From Panacagrimonas sp041603235 (GTDB taxonomy: Bacteria > Pseudomonadota > Gammaproteobacteria > Nevskiales > Nevskiaceae), in assembly GCA_041603235.1 (NCBI GenBank), contig JBFIES010000001.1:248001-312000 (forward strand): a stretch of 64,000 bases of DNA. Direction: 5' to 3'. The notes beneath the pieces were generated by a model. The model made no database searches. It saw only the letters and a list, made by a program, of their open reading frames with translations, and was not told the origin of the DNA. Below, one piece after another: positions 52,193 to 60,568 of the stretch; positions within the stretch are counted from its first letter, which is position 1; each line of letters begins with the position of its first letter. Made by a program: the position numbers and the translations under genes.

Positions 52193-54846
52193 TACTCGGC
52201 CTCCCATAACGGGGCGAGCGCAGCGAGCCGTTCACGCATGGCGGCCTCTTTGCGCTTGCAGTAGGTTGCAGCCGCATTCGCCGGCAAAGCGAACGCGAGA
52301 TCATCGTAGCTCCCGCCTGCGTCCGGCCCGGCAATGGCCCCACCGCCTACAAAGCTCTCAGCGGCAATCTTCAGGTACGAGGTCAGCACTGACATTACAC
52401 CGTCAGCGTCATCGAGCAGGAGTTCCTGTTGGGCGCGCGGATAGACGAGTGAGGCCCTGATCGACGTGTGCTCCCCCAACATCGCTTTGGCGGCAAACGC
52501 GTAGAGACACCGTTGTAGCTCTTGCCCTCCATTCAGGCGCAACGCAGCCTTGGGCGGCTTGCCGGTCTTGTAGTCGATGACATTAGCTTGGGTACCATCG
52601 GGCGAGAGGTCCAGTCGATCGATATACCCTCCGATTTGGAACTCAGTTCCGGGTATAGGAACAGGCAGAGCCGCATCCCAGGGAAGCGCGCCATCCGACT
52701 TTGGCACCATGCCGCCGAACGGCACCTCGCCGAAAGAGCGCGCCGCCGCCATGGAATCGGGCAGGAACGACAAGCCTTTGATCGACGTATCCCTTGCGCC
52801 CTCCAGGGTGTGCTGCCAGATCAGCTTGGGTGGAACCGCTTGCTCGCTCTCCCACTCACCTCTGGCATGTGCCACGGCCTGATCGATCGCGGCACGGATC
52901 CCCACTTCATTTGCGCCCGAAAAGCCTCCAGCCGTGTCGAGCGCCTGCACCGCGAGTTCGAGCACCCGATGAACGAGATTGCCGAATCCCAAGGCATCCA
53001 GCACCAGCGGCTCCATGCCAGCCTCCGGCGCGTCCCAGTGAAACGCGTATTTCCAGACAAACGCCTGAGGACTGCGCAGCAATAACTTCAACGAACTCGC
53101 CGAGTGCCGACGACCAAGCACCTGCTGCAACAATGGATGCCCTGCCCGAACCACGCCGTCGTGCGCGGTGAGCGACGGCCTCTGCCAATCTTTCCAGCAG
53201 GCATCGGCACTTGTGGCTTGCGGAGCAAGCGCAAACTCCTCGGGCCTGGCCATCAGCCGGTCCGTCTCGCTGAATGCATGAGCCGGCACCGCGTGACGGC
53301 GCAGATAGCGCTCCTGCCCTAGACCTGCGAGCAGCGGACTCCGGCCCAGGAGTCGACCTTCTGCGTCCCTACGTGCTCGAGACAGCACGATCTGTTGGTC
53401 GCAGGTGGCCATGATGGTCTGGAAGTCGCGTCGGTCAGCGAGGTTGACCGGCAGTGGGTCCAGCTCATTGGTGGGGATGATGTGATCCGGGATCAGGCGG
53501 TCTTCGGAAATACTGCGCGGCCACCTGCCTGAGTTCATCCCAAGAAGACGCACATAAGGTCGGGGACAAGCGGCGAGTTCGGCCGCAGGCAGCCAAGCCA
53601 CGGACACGCAAGCCTCTTGTCCGTCATCCTGCTTGAGGTTGCCGAGCGAGATGTCGATCGCCGGCGCAGGACCTGACGCCAGTGCTTTTCGCCAGATCGC
53701 CAACGCTCTGCCCTCAAGAAAGGCCTCCCCAGCCTGCCGCGCCTCCGCCGGCCCTTGATCGAGCAACTGTGCCGCCGCGCGCAATTCCGAGTTGTGATCA
53801 ACCCCATCAGGCCAATCTTTGGGTTCTACACGCGCCAGAACCCGATCCCAGGCCGCGAGCTTAGTCAGCGGCGCATCGGCAGGCAGCACCCGAATCCACC
53901 CCGCTGGCAACGGCGCGAATGCCTTGGCATCGCGGCACAAGGTGGCAAGGCGTCGAACGCGGGTCCGGGACAAGCCATGTACAAGAATGTCTGCGAGGGC
54001 CGCCGCTGCCTGACCTTCTCGCGTGGTGACCGCGCGCACCCCGTGAACAAAATGGAAGTCCAAGTTTGCGTCGGCGCGTAATGCGACAAAGTGGTCGTCG
54101 TACTCGGCTGGCGAAGCCGCCGCGATGGCAATGTCAGACGCCGGAACACCGGACGCCAGCAACGCACGCGCCCAACGAAGCGCCTCAATCGCCTCGTGGT
54201 AGGCCGTGGCGGCGCTAACCACCTCCTGTTCAGGCGTCGTCGGCGGACCCGTGACGATCTCGATCGCGCTGCCTTCGAGCCACGAGGGGACTGCACGAGC
54301 CCCGGCCACCCATCTCACGGGAACCACGCTGGCGAGTTCTATCAACAGTGAACGCCAGCAAGGCTCCAGCTCGGTCAACCCATAAAGCTCCACGGGACCG
54401 AGGATCGCCGGCGCATGATGGATCCGTGCGCTCGCCACCCGTAACAGATCGACGGGTCGCAGCATGTCGCCGGGGAGCTGCGCAAGGACCGCCGCCTCCA
54501 AATGCGCGATAGCGTCGAGTCGCCGCGCCTCTGACAAATGGTCGTCGAGCACAGCGCCGCTGTGCCAAACCTTGCGCAAGGTATCCATGGCAGCGGCGAC
54601 CATGCCAGGCAATGTCTTGATGCTGTCCAATTCGCCGAGGTCTGTCTCCGGCAAAACTGACTGCAACGCGTCCCGCAGGGTTTCCGCATCGATCGCCTGA
54701 TGGAATCCACCAGCCAATCGCACGACCGCCTGCTCGAAGGTCATGATCTGTAATCCATGCCTGCCCTGACGCGCCGCCGTGAGTCGCGCATCGCGCATGG
54801 CCAGACGCCCGTAAACAATCCTCGTGGCACGCGCAGCGCTCGTCAT
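52192..54846 (-). CDS. AddB-like PD-(D/E)XK exonuclease
   Basis: An 884-residue protein. The C-terminal nuclease domain (about 600-870) has SASSLKLLLRSPQAFVWKYAF, GNLVHRVLEL, GGYIDRLDLSPDG and VIDYKTGKPP, with QLQRCLYAF-like text next, which is the RecB/AddB nuclease order. The large N-terminal part is an inactivated helicase-like region as in AddB. The four-Cys iron-sulfur cluster of classical AddB is not evident (only YCKRKEA remains at the end, and Ser replaces the first Cys), so it is a divergent form. Start behind GGAGACTTTTAATC. First gene of the pair. Confidence 0.8.
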   Translation of the reverse strand: MTSAARATRIVYGRLAMRDARLTAARQGRHGLQIMTFEQAVVRLAGGFHQAIDAETLRDALQSVLPETDLGELDSIKTLPGMVAAAMDTLRKVWHSGAVLDDHLSEARRLDAIAHLEAAVLAQLPGDMLRPVDLLRVASARIHHAPAILGPVELYGLTELEPCWRSLLIELASVVPVRWVAGARAVPSWLEGSAIEIVTGPPTTPEQEVVSAATAYHEAIEALRWARALLASGVPASDIAIAAASPAEYDDHFVALRADANLDFHFVHGVRAVTTREGQAAAALADILVHGLSRTRVRRLATLCRDAKAFAPLPAGWIRVLPADAPLTKLAAWDRVLARVEPKDWPDGVDHNSELRAAAQLLDQGPAEARQAGEAFLEGRALAIWRKALASGPAPAIDISLGNLKQDDGQEACVSVAWLPAAELAACPRPYVRLLGMNSGRWPRSISEDRLIPDHIIPTNELDPLPVNLADRRDFQTIMATCDQQIVLSRARRDAEGRLLGRSPLLAGLGQERYLRRHAVPAHAFSETDRLMARPEEFALAPQATSADACWKDWQRPSLTAHDGVVRAGHPLLQQVLGRRHSASSLKLLLRSPQAFVWKYAFHWDAPEAGMEPLVLDALGFGNLVHRVLELAVQALDTAGGFSGANEVGIRAAIDQAVAHARGEWESEQAVPPKLIWQHTLEGARDTSIKGLSFLPDSMAAARSFGEVPFGGMVPKSDGALPWDAALPVPIPGTEFQIGGYIDRLDLSPDGTQANVIDYKTGKPPKAALRLNGGQELQRCLYAFAAKAMLGEHTSIRASLVYPRAQQELLLDDADGVMSVLTSYLKIAAESFVGGGAIAGPDAGGSYDDLAFALPANAAATYCKRKEAAMRERLAALAPLWEAE

Positions 54847-55249
54847 GATTAAAAGTCTCCGGTTCTGAGGGAAAAGATCACAGGCCTTCGAGGAACTCGC
54901 ATCCTGAACGAAGTCGCATTCTCACCCGTCCAACGCTGCTCATGGTGAAACGATAATGCTATGTCGAACGGCGACGTCGAAGGCTCGAAGCGGCTCTTAG
55001 TTCCAGTTGTCACAGTTGATCGAGGCTCTCGCTGCCAGCGGTCGCGACGGATCAGCTGCCCGAAGCAATCCTGAAGCAGCTCAGACGTAAACTTCTTGCT
55101 CTGTCGCACTTTCACTTCGTGAATTTCTCAGACCTTGGCCGAACAAGATGAACCAACGCAGGCTCATGGGATGACCCATCGGGGACCCGGGAGGCGGCAA
55201 TTGCCTCCGTCTCGCTAGAACCGGATTGCACGGAGCCTCGCAGGCCTGA

Positions 55250-55270
55250 TGACCGTCCGTCGGACCGTCA
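55250..55270. promoter_or_regulatory. 21-bp near-perfect palindrome, candidate operator
   Basis: Arms TGACCGTCCG (55250-55259) and CGGACCGTCA (55261-55270) around a central T; only one symmetric base pair is off. Centred 121 bases before the ATG at 55381 and 28 bp from the centre of the next palindrome. Confidence 0.5.
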
Positions 55271-55278
55271 CAGTCTGC

Positions 55279-55297
55279 TTCACTACTAAGTAGTGAA
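55279..55297. promoter_or_regulatory. 19-bp perfect palindrome, candidate operator
   Basis: TTCACTACT, a central A, then AGTAGTGAA: a perfect 9-bp inverted repeat. It lies about 85-100 bases upstream of the gene at 55381. The A/T-rich, symmetric form suits a dimeric repressor; no T-run, so not a terminator. Confidence 0.55.
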
Positions 55298-55380
55298 TAG
55301 CGCCAGGTGCCAACCACCGACTTGCATGGGGGCTTGAAATGTGTGTCCGATAAAAGGCCAACCGCCCCGGAGGACGTCAC

Positions 55381-55845
55381 ATGAAAGCTGCCTTGAGTGC
55401 TTGGATCGATCGCCGCCGCTTCAGGAAATTGCGACTGCGTTACGAGCGTGAAACTGGCGCCCCTGGGATTCTTGGCCAGCAAGGGAAGGTCGACTGGCCA
55501 GAAGCGTTCTACTATGTCCACTGGAACGCTTGGAAGCTGTCCAGAGTTGGGCTCGCCACGTATCGCGCCGAAGATGCACTGCAACGACCAAATAGGCAAT
55601 TGTCGGAGGATCGCGTCAAGAGAATCCTCGACGGCTGTAAAGAGCTGGTCGCCTGGAAAGGACTAGATCCCAAACTGCCGCTCAGGGGCATCGCTATCCA
55701 AGCTTTCCATGACATGTTGTCAGCGTTCCACTTCCGCCTCGAATCACAAGCGCAGATCGAGCTTTCGGATGGGACCCTTGTCGATCGAATGGACATGGTG
55801 CACGAGATGACCGGCGAGACCCTGACGCTGTTTAGCCATTTCTGA
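55381..55845 (+). CDS. Hypothetical protein
   Basis: A 154-residue protein with an excellent ribosome site (GGAGGACGTCAC before ATG). Highly basic N-terminus (RRRFRKLRLRYERE), then helical text with aromatic residues (WPEAFYYVHWNAWKLSRVG) and no cysteines. No membrane segment. I recognise no family. It precedes a GIY-YIG-like gene by 41 bp on the same strand, so they are probably co-transcribed. The twin palindromes lie upstream. Confidence 0.65.
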   Translation: MKAALSAWIDRRRFRKLRLRYERETGAPGILGQQGKVDWPEAFYYVHWNAWKLSRVGLATYRAEDALQRPNRQLSEDRVKRILDGCKELVAWKGLDPKLPLRGIAIQAFHDMLSAFHFRLESQAQIELSDGTLVDRMDMVHEMTGETLTLFSHF

Positions 55846-55886
55846 CGACATAAACACACCACCTTCTAGCCCAAGAGGCTCATCAC

Positions 55887-56420
55887 GTGAAACGGCGCAA
55901 TTTTGATTTTGCAGCACTGACCACCGCATCCACGTCGGACCTGACCCTGCACGCCCAATGGGCCAGGGATCAGAACGATCCGGTTGCGACCGGGCAAATT
56001 CTGGCGGCGGCCAACTCACGTCGACTAAAGGCGTTCAGGTCTGTCGCTTCGACACTATTCCCAGAGTTGAAGTCCCCTGAACCGATCAAATGGCTCCTCG
56101 ACGCCGAAGACATCTGCCGCCGCTTCACGCGGACGAGCTCTGGCAACCATCACATCTACATCGCCCTGCTCGAGGGTTACCGCAAGGATGCGCCCTACCG
56201 CCCGTATGTGGGCGAGAGCCGCTACCGGCCGGAGACCCGGTATCAGAATCACAAGGCCGGGCGGCACTGCTCGAGAGTGGTCTACCGTCGCGGAATATGT
56301 CTGCTACCGACGCTTTATGATCACCTCAACCCGCTGCCAAGAGTGGAAGCCAAGCAAATTGAGCGCCAACTCGCAGACGCGCTTCGACAGGGCGCAATTC
56401 CGACTGAGGGAGGCAGCTAG
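55887..56420 (+). CDS. GIY-YIG-like nuclease domain protein
   Basis: A 177-residue protein from GTG 55887 behind AAGAGG. The C-terminal half has a GIY-YIG-like layout: HIYIALLEG as first strand, RPYVGESRYRPETRYQNH as the YVG strand with catalytic Arg, a basic stretch around HKAGRHCSRVV, and a helix with the expected Glu (RVEAKQIERQLADALR). The N-terminal 85 residues are unassigned. It could nick or cut DNA; in this neighbourhood a defence or repair role is a reasonable inference. The first Tyr motif is divergent, so activity is uncertain. Confidence 0.6.
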   Translation: MKRRNFDFAALTTASTSDLTLHAQWARDQNDPVATGQILAAANSRRLKAFRSVASTLFPELKSPEPIKWLLDAEDICRRFTRTSSGNHHIYIALLEGYRKDAPYRPYVGESRYRPETRYQNHKAGRHCSRVVYRRGICLLPTLYDHLNPLPRVEAKQIERQLADALRQGAIPTEGGS

Positions 56421-56466
56421 AATCCAGCAGCGATGGGGCACCTCGTGCTTTAGAACACGGGACCGG

Positions 56467-57066
56467 TTACGAGGGAGCAGAAGTGTCCGGCCAAGGAAAG
56501 TCGAATTTCCCCACGTAGTAGCTGCGTTTGAGGTAGGCAAGATCATTTTCCCAATCGAGAATAGCTCGAGAAAGGTTAGCCGCCCTATTGCGTTTCCCAT
56601 TCCGGACGAACGCGGCCAAAGATTCGGCTATTTTGCGTAGCCGTCTAACCGACCCACTCAGGCCCCACTCTTCCATGTATTCCGGAGAATTGAGCAAGGG
56701 AAGCGAACCACTGTAGATCTCCGCCAACAGGTTCTGACGTTTATCCCGCTCGAGGCCGCTTGCGCCGGCTCTGTATCCGAGATAGCCCAACATCCCTTGA
56801 TGGAACTGAAAATGTCCTTCACCCAATTGACCGTCACCTCCCTCGACGCCAGTCGTCGGCCAAGGAAAGTATTTTCCTTGCAGATCGACTAGACGGGCAG
56901 CTATGACGTCCCTCAATTCACGGGCGGCTTTTCTTTCTCGATGGGTGAGCTCTACATAGACTTTGTGCAGAAAATCTCCCGTCTCCTCAGTCTTTTCGAT
57001 CATCTCCTTGATCTCTCGAGTGAGTAGATGAGAGTAAGGCCGCACCGTTGGCATCGAATCTTTCAT
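56467..57066 (-). CDS. Hypothetical protein
   Basis: A 199-residue protein from ATG 57066, which follows AAGGAA; the frame opens 21 residues earlier with unlikely text. Mostly helical and charged (TREIKEMIEKTEETGDFLHK, SVRRLRKIAESLAAFVRN) with a Trp-rich end (YVGKFDFPWPDTS). The tract YFPWP near residue 65 echoes the FDFPWP end. No family recognised. Stands alone between opposite-strand and same-strand units. Confidence 0.6.
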   Translation of the reverse strand: MKDSMPTVRPYSHLLTREIKEMIEKTEETGDFLHKVYVELTHRERKAARELRDVIAARLVDLQGKYFPWPTTGVEGGDGQLGEGHFQFHQGMLGYLGYRAGASGLERDKRQNLLAEIYSGSLPLLNSPEYMEEWGLSGSVRRLRKIAESLAAFVRNGKRNRAANLSRAILDWENDLAYLKRSYYVGKFDFPWPDTSAPS

Positions 57067-57364
57067 CCGGTTTCCTTGAAGACAAAATCCACTTTCAATC
57101 GTTGCGCAATATTCTCCACATGGGGCCAACCTAATTCTAGGGCGCTTGCTTCAGTCGACATTGACAGCAACACGCACGACCTCGTTGGAAAAGTGCGAGG
57201 CGTGAAAAAACTACGTCATTGTTGCGCTCACGATTGACCTAGATAGTTCGGTACTGGGCGGAAGATTACCCCGACATCCATTGGGCGTCCGGAACACTGC
57301 TACGGACACAGTGTGGACTGGTACAGGCTCACCAGATGAGCCCGCCCCCGGACGCCAGATTTGG

Positions 57365-58012
57365 TCAGATGCCGAGAGGATGCTCCGTCATGGTGCCACC
57401 CAGGAATATCCAGCTCCGCCACATGGGCGGTTGGTGTCTGGCGATCCCGCTTCGTCGCGCGGCCACCAGAAATAAATACTCTGTGCCTTCGTGTTCGGGC
57501 CAGAACGACTGGAATGCCGCGAGCATCTTTTCGAAATGCCTCAGCTTCTGAGGTAACCAGATCCTCTTGTCGGGGTTTGCTTCGCGCTCATCTTCAGCCC
57601 AATCACAGAACATCAGCACCTTCAGGGGTGCTCGCAGCAGGATCAGCTTGTACATCTCCTGTTCCACGTCACCCCCGTTCTCGTTTTCTATCACGGCGTA
57701 GATCTTGTCCGGATAGCCATCGGCCGGACCAGGCTTGTCCATCGTGAGGAGATCCTGCCCTCCCGCGTACATCGCATCGATCCGGCCCCATTCACGGTAG
57801 TGACCCAGATGCTCCAGGCCAAGCCGCTGCTGGAGCCGTTTCGCGACCTTTGCAAGAAGACCTACGTCCTCGGCGAGCACAAAGTGCGTCCAGGACTTGT
57901 TGCCTCGGTAGGCTTGGGCCACGGCGGCGCAACTGTCGTCGGATGCAGTTTGGTGATGCCAAACGTTTCCGAAGGCCTCCAGAAAATCCTGCGAAGAAAT
58001 CGGCAAGCTCAT
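57365..58012 (-). CDS. Hypothetical protein, possible PD-(D/E)XK-like nuclease
   Basis: A 215-residue protein from ATG 58012 behind GGAGAA (frame opens 16 codons earlier). The central text RIDAMYAGG, then DKIYAVIENENGG, then EMYKLILLRAPLKVLMFCDW has the Asp ... Glu-x-Glu-strand-helix-strand order seen in restriction-endonuclease-like folds with the lysine replaced. This assignment is tentative. It is the last gene of the minus-strand AAA-cREC unit, 60 bp after the cREC gene. Confidence 0.55.
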   Translation of the reverse strand: MSLPISSQDFLEAFGNVWHHQTASDDSCAAVAQAYRGNKSWTHFVLAEDVGLLAKVAKRLQQRLGLEHLGHYREWGRIDAMYAGGQDLLTMDKPGPADGYPDKIYAVIENENGGDVEQEMYKLILLRAPLKVLMFCDWAEDEREANPDKRIWLPQKLRHFEKMLAAFQSFWPEHEGTEYLFLVAARRSGIARHQPPMWRSWIFLGGTMTEHPLGI

Positions 58013-58072
58013 CCCGTGTTCTCCAGTTGCCCGTTGTTCACCCTCAATACCCGCCATCAAACCCGCAACGCA

Positions 58073-58366
58073 TTATCCACCCGCCAGCTTCGCGATGCTC
58101 TCGACACCGCGCTGCATCTTCTCTCGAGCCGACGCATTGGCGGAGTGAACGTGAATAACGGGCGGCGCGAATCCACGCAGGGCCACTGCCTCCTCAATCC
58201 AGAGGATCGCATCGTAACCCGTGCCTCGCTCATCATCGCCCAGATCATGGTCCAGAATGATCTCGGTCACGTTTCCGGTTTCGAGGAGCCCAATGGCTTC
58301 GTCTGGCCAGCGTACCTGCAACCAGCCTTCGGGGGCTTCGCGCTCGTCGTCAAGAAAGACTTTCAT
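58073..58366 (-). CDS. cREC-like protein (cyclic-phosphate-processing receiver-type domain)
   Basis: A 97-residue single-domain protein from ATG 58366 behind GAGAG; a GTG start at 58381 would add five residues. The text MKVFLDDEREAPEGW, then ILDHDLGDDERGTGYDAILWIEE and PVIHVHSANASAREKM is the characteristic acidic-pocket receiver variant (cREC) predicted by comparative genomics to act on cyclic-phosphate ends in RNA-conflict systems. Paired Asp residues at the usual receiver pocket and a His-Ser-Ala-Asn motif are present. It starts 16 bp after the AAA gene, with rtcB one gene further upstream. Confidence 0.78.
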   Translation of the reverse strand: MKVFLDDEREAPEGWLQVRWPDEAIGLLETGNVTEIILDHDLGDDERGTGYDAILWIEEAVALRGFAPPVIHVHSANASAREKMQRGVESIAKLAGG

Positions 58367-58381
58367 GGAACTCTCAACCAC

Positions 58382-60421
58382 TCAAGCCATGAAGCCGATT
58401 GACTTGGAGGAGCCGCCGCGCGCTTCGATTTCCCGAAGGACGGCCGCAACCAATGCCTTGGCCTTGCAGGTCTCTCCACGAACCGACATGCCGCGCATGG
58501 CAGCAGCAAAGTCTCCAAAGCACAGTGAACGACCCTGCCAGGGTTCGAACACCTGAACTTTCCCACCCGTGATCTTTCGCCCAAGTGCCACTGCATTGTC
58601 GACACTCAGATAATCGAATTGCACCTTCACATCGATGCGACGGACCACGGCGGGGTCGAAGCTCTTGGAGAAGTTGCTGGTGAGGATTGCGATACCACCA
58701 TAGCCATCCAACTGCGACAGCAGTTCATTGACTTGCGTGATTTCCCATGAGCGATGTGCTTCGGAACGGTCCTGCAGGAAACTGTCTGCCTCGTCCAACA
58801 AGAGAATCGCGTCCTCCGCGATCGCCGCCTCGAAGGCCCTAGCGATTCGTGCTTCGGTCTGACCAAGGTAGGCTCCGAGCAGATCCGATGCCCTTTTAAT
58901 CATCAGTGGACGATCCAGTGTCACCGCAATGTGCTTCGCCAGTTGCGTCTTTCCGGTTCCTGGCGGGCCGAAGAATCCAAGCGTGCCTCGACCGCTTTGG
59001 CGCAGCCCCTGGATGACGGAAGCGACGTCAACGTCAGCATTGATCCAGGCAATGTCGTAGGGAATGCTCGTGGCCCCTCCAGCGGGTCGCAATTGAGCAC
59101 GCGGAACACTCCCCGGCCGGGCACTTAGCAAGCGTGCCGCGATGGCCTCCATTTCCTTGCCCTTGGCGCCGAGAACCGGCAGGACCCGAGCACAGCGATC
59201 GATATCTGCTGGAGACAGCCCCGGAGACTCGGCGGCTCGATCCAACAATGCGGCGGGCAACCCCTGCCCGCCCAAGGCTTCGTTCAGCAGCTTACGGCGA
59301 ACAGAAACTGGCGGCGCCTGCATTTCAACGATGTGATCAAAGCGACGCAGGTAAGCCGGATCAATCGAATCGATGTTGTTCGTAATCCAGATGGTTGGAA
59401 TTTGCGCTGACTCGAGCAACCGGTTGATCCAAGCCTTGTTGCGATCACCGTACCTCGGGCCCAGCATCAAGTGCTCACCTTCAAAAACGTCCTCTACTTC
59501 GTCGAATATCAACAAACTGCCTGCCCGATCGGGTACCAGCCGCTGACTGACTTGGTAAAACTGAAGGCGGCTGTTGCGCCCTGCTCCCTTTCCGCGACCG
59601 TCCTCGAATCGAATCTCCATCGCTTTGCGGCCGGTGAGTTCGCCGAGCGCTCTGGCCAGTTCCGTCTTGCCTACACCGGGCTCGCCGGCCAACAAAATCT
59701 GCGATTGGCTGTCGGCATTGCTCAGCAGGCCGCTGAGGATCGTTAAGTCCTCCTTGAGGTACTTGAAACTCTGTGACTTGAGCTTGGCAGGGTCGGCGCA
59801 ACGTACTACCTTGTGGAGCAAACAGACTTCTACCGATTCTGAATCCTCGAGCACTTCCGAGATGTCGAGCGAGTTTTGCACGATGTCTCCCAGGTCATCT
59901 GCGTTCTCGAAAATATCGCTTTGAATGAATCCACTCTCGACCAATGGTCCTGTAGAGGACAGCACACCTCTCCACTCGGCCACAGCTCCTCCTAGAATCT
60001 GAGCCAGTTGTTCAGCGGCTTGCTTGCGCGTTTTCGCCGGCACTGTGTTCGCCATCACGCGAAGGAAAATGTCTTGTCGAGTGAGGTTGAACAGTGCCAG
60101 CGCACCGTAGGACAAAGGGCACAGTCCGAATCGCTTGGCCAATGGCGAGAAGCGCTCCGCGACCAGATCCGCCATCTTCTGAAAAGACGGTCGCAGTCTT
60201 TCACGATCTTCTCGAACCCGCGCCAGCAATGCTCGAGGCGACTTCGAGCGTACTTTGGACCCAGACTGCTCGAAAACATCGTCTAGCTCGACATCGCTTC
60301 TCCGAACGCCCCGCCTAATCTCGGACAGGAGTTGAATCTCAGTCATGCTCAAGCCCACGAACCGCTCGCTGTCGCTTCGCGTTTGCATCAAATTATCGAA
60401 TTGTTCGAATTTCATATTCAT
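58382..60421 (-). CDS. Tandem AAA+ ATPase
   Basis: A 679-residue cytoplasmic protein with two AAA modules. First: Walker A LLAGEPGVGKTELARALG, Walker B LLIFDEVEDVF, sensor ITNNIDSID, arginine-finger region YLRRFDHIVE. Second: GFFGPPGTGKTQLAKHI, ILLLDEADSFLQDR, ILTSNFSKSFDPAVVRRID. The N-terminal 225 residues are helical and unassigned, and may bind the client. Both modules look catalytically intact. It probably remodels a protein or ribonucleoprotein target in the RNA-repair cluster. The start could be ATG 60421 or two codons later; a conserved TATGCGACA motif lies about 35 bases upstream. Confidence 0.85.
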   Translation of the reverse strand: MNMKFEQFDNLMQTRSDSERFVGLSMTEIQLLSEIRRGVRRSDVELDDVFEQSGSKVRSKSPRALLARVREDRERLRPSFQKMADLVAERFSPLAKRFGLCPLSYGALALFNLTRQDIFLRVMANTVPAKTRKQAAEQLAQILGGAVAEWRGVLSSTGPLVESGFIQSDIFENADDLGDIVQNSLDISEVLEDSESVEVCLLHKVVRCADPAKLKSQSFKYLKEDLTILSGLLSNADSQSQILLAGEPGVGKTELARALGELTGRKAMEIRFEDGRGKGAGRNSRLQFYQVSQRLVPDRAGSLLIFDEVEDVFEGEHLMLGPRYGDRNKAWINRLLESAQIPTIWITNNIDSIDPAYLRRFDHIVEMQAPPVSVRRKLLNEALGGQGLPAALLDRAAESPGLSPADIDRCARVLPVLGAKGKEMEAIAARLLSARPGSVPRAQLRPAGGATSIPYDIAWINADVDVASVIQGLRQSGRGTLGFFGPPGTGKTQLAKHIAVTLDRPLMIKRASDLLGAYLGQTEARIARAFEAAIAEDAILLLDEADSFLQDRSEAHRSWEITQVNELLSQLDGYGGIAILTSNFSKSFDPAVVRRIDVKVQFDYLSVDNAVALGRKITGGKVQVFEPWQGRSLCFGDFAAAMRGMSVRGETCKAKALVAAVLREIEARGGSSKSIGFMA

Positions 60422-60455
60422 ACTGCTGTGATTAGTCCGGGCTCATTGTTGCTCC

Positions 60456-60480
60456 TATATGCGACATTTATCGTCGCCAT
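60456..60480. promoter_or_regulatory. Candidate operator TATGCGACA upstream of AAA gene
   Basis: Contains TATATGCGACATTTATCG followed by TCGCC, 35-60 bases before the AAA gene start. The same TATGCGACA word followed by an A/T tract and TATCG occurs in the WYL/DUF2779 intergenic region, which suggests one regulator acts at both places. Confidence 0.5.
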
Positions 60481-60568
60481 TACGCGCAAAGCCGAAAGCT
60501 AAGAAACCGCCAGCGAGATGCCCGTGGGTATCCTGCTGACGGCGAGCTTGCAGATTGAAGTCCATTGA

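Larger units (their letters stand above)
54847..55380. other. Intergenic region between divergent units, holds two palindromes
   Basis: About 530 bases between the AddB-like gene and the gene at 55381. No convincing gene: the open minus-strand frames are Arg/Ser-rich and overlap. The right end carries two closely spaced palindromes (listed separately), which look like regulator sites for the divergent units. Confidence 0.5.

Noticed and set aside
54849..55599. Minus-strand frames of 88 and 172 codons
   Set aside because: They overlap each other and the well-supported gene at 55381, lack ribosome sites and read as random text.
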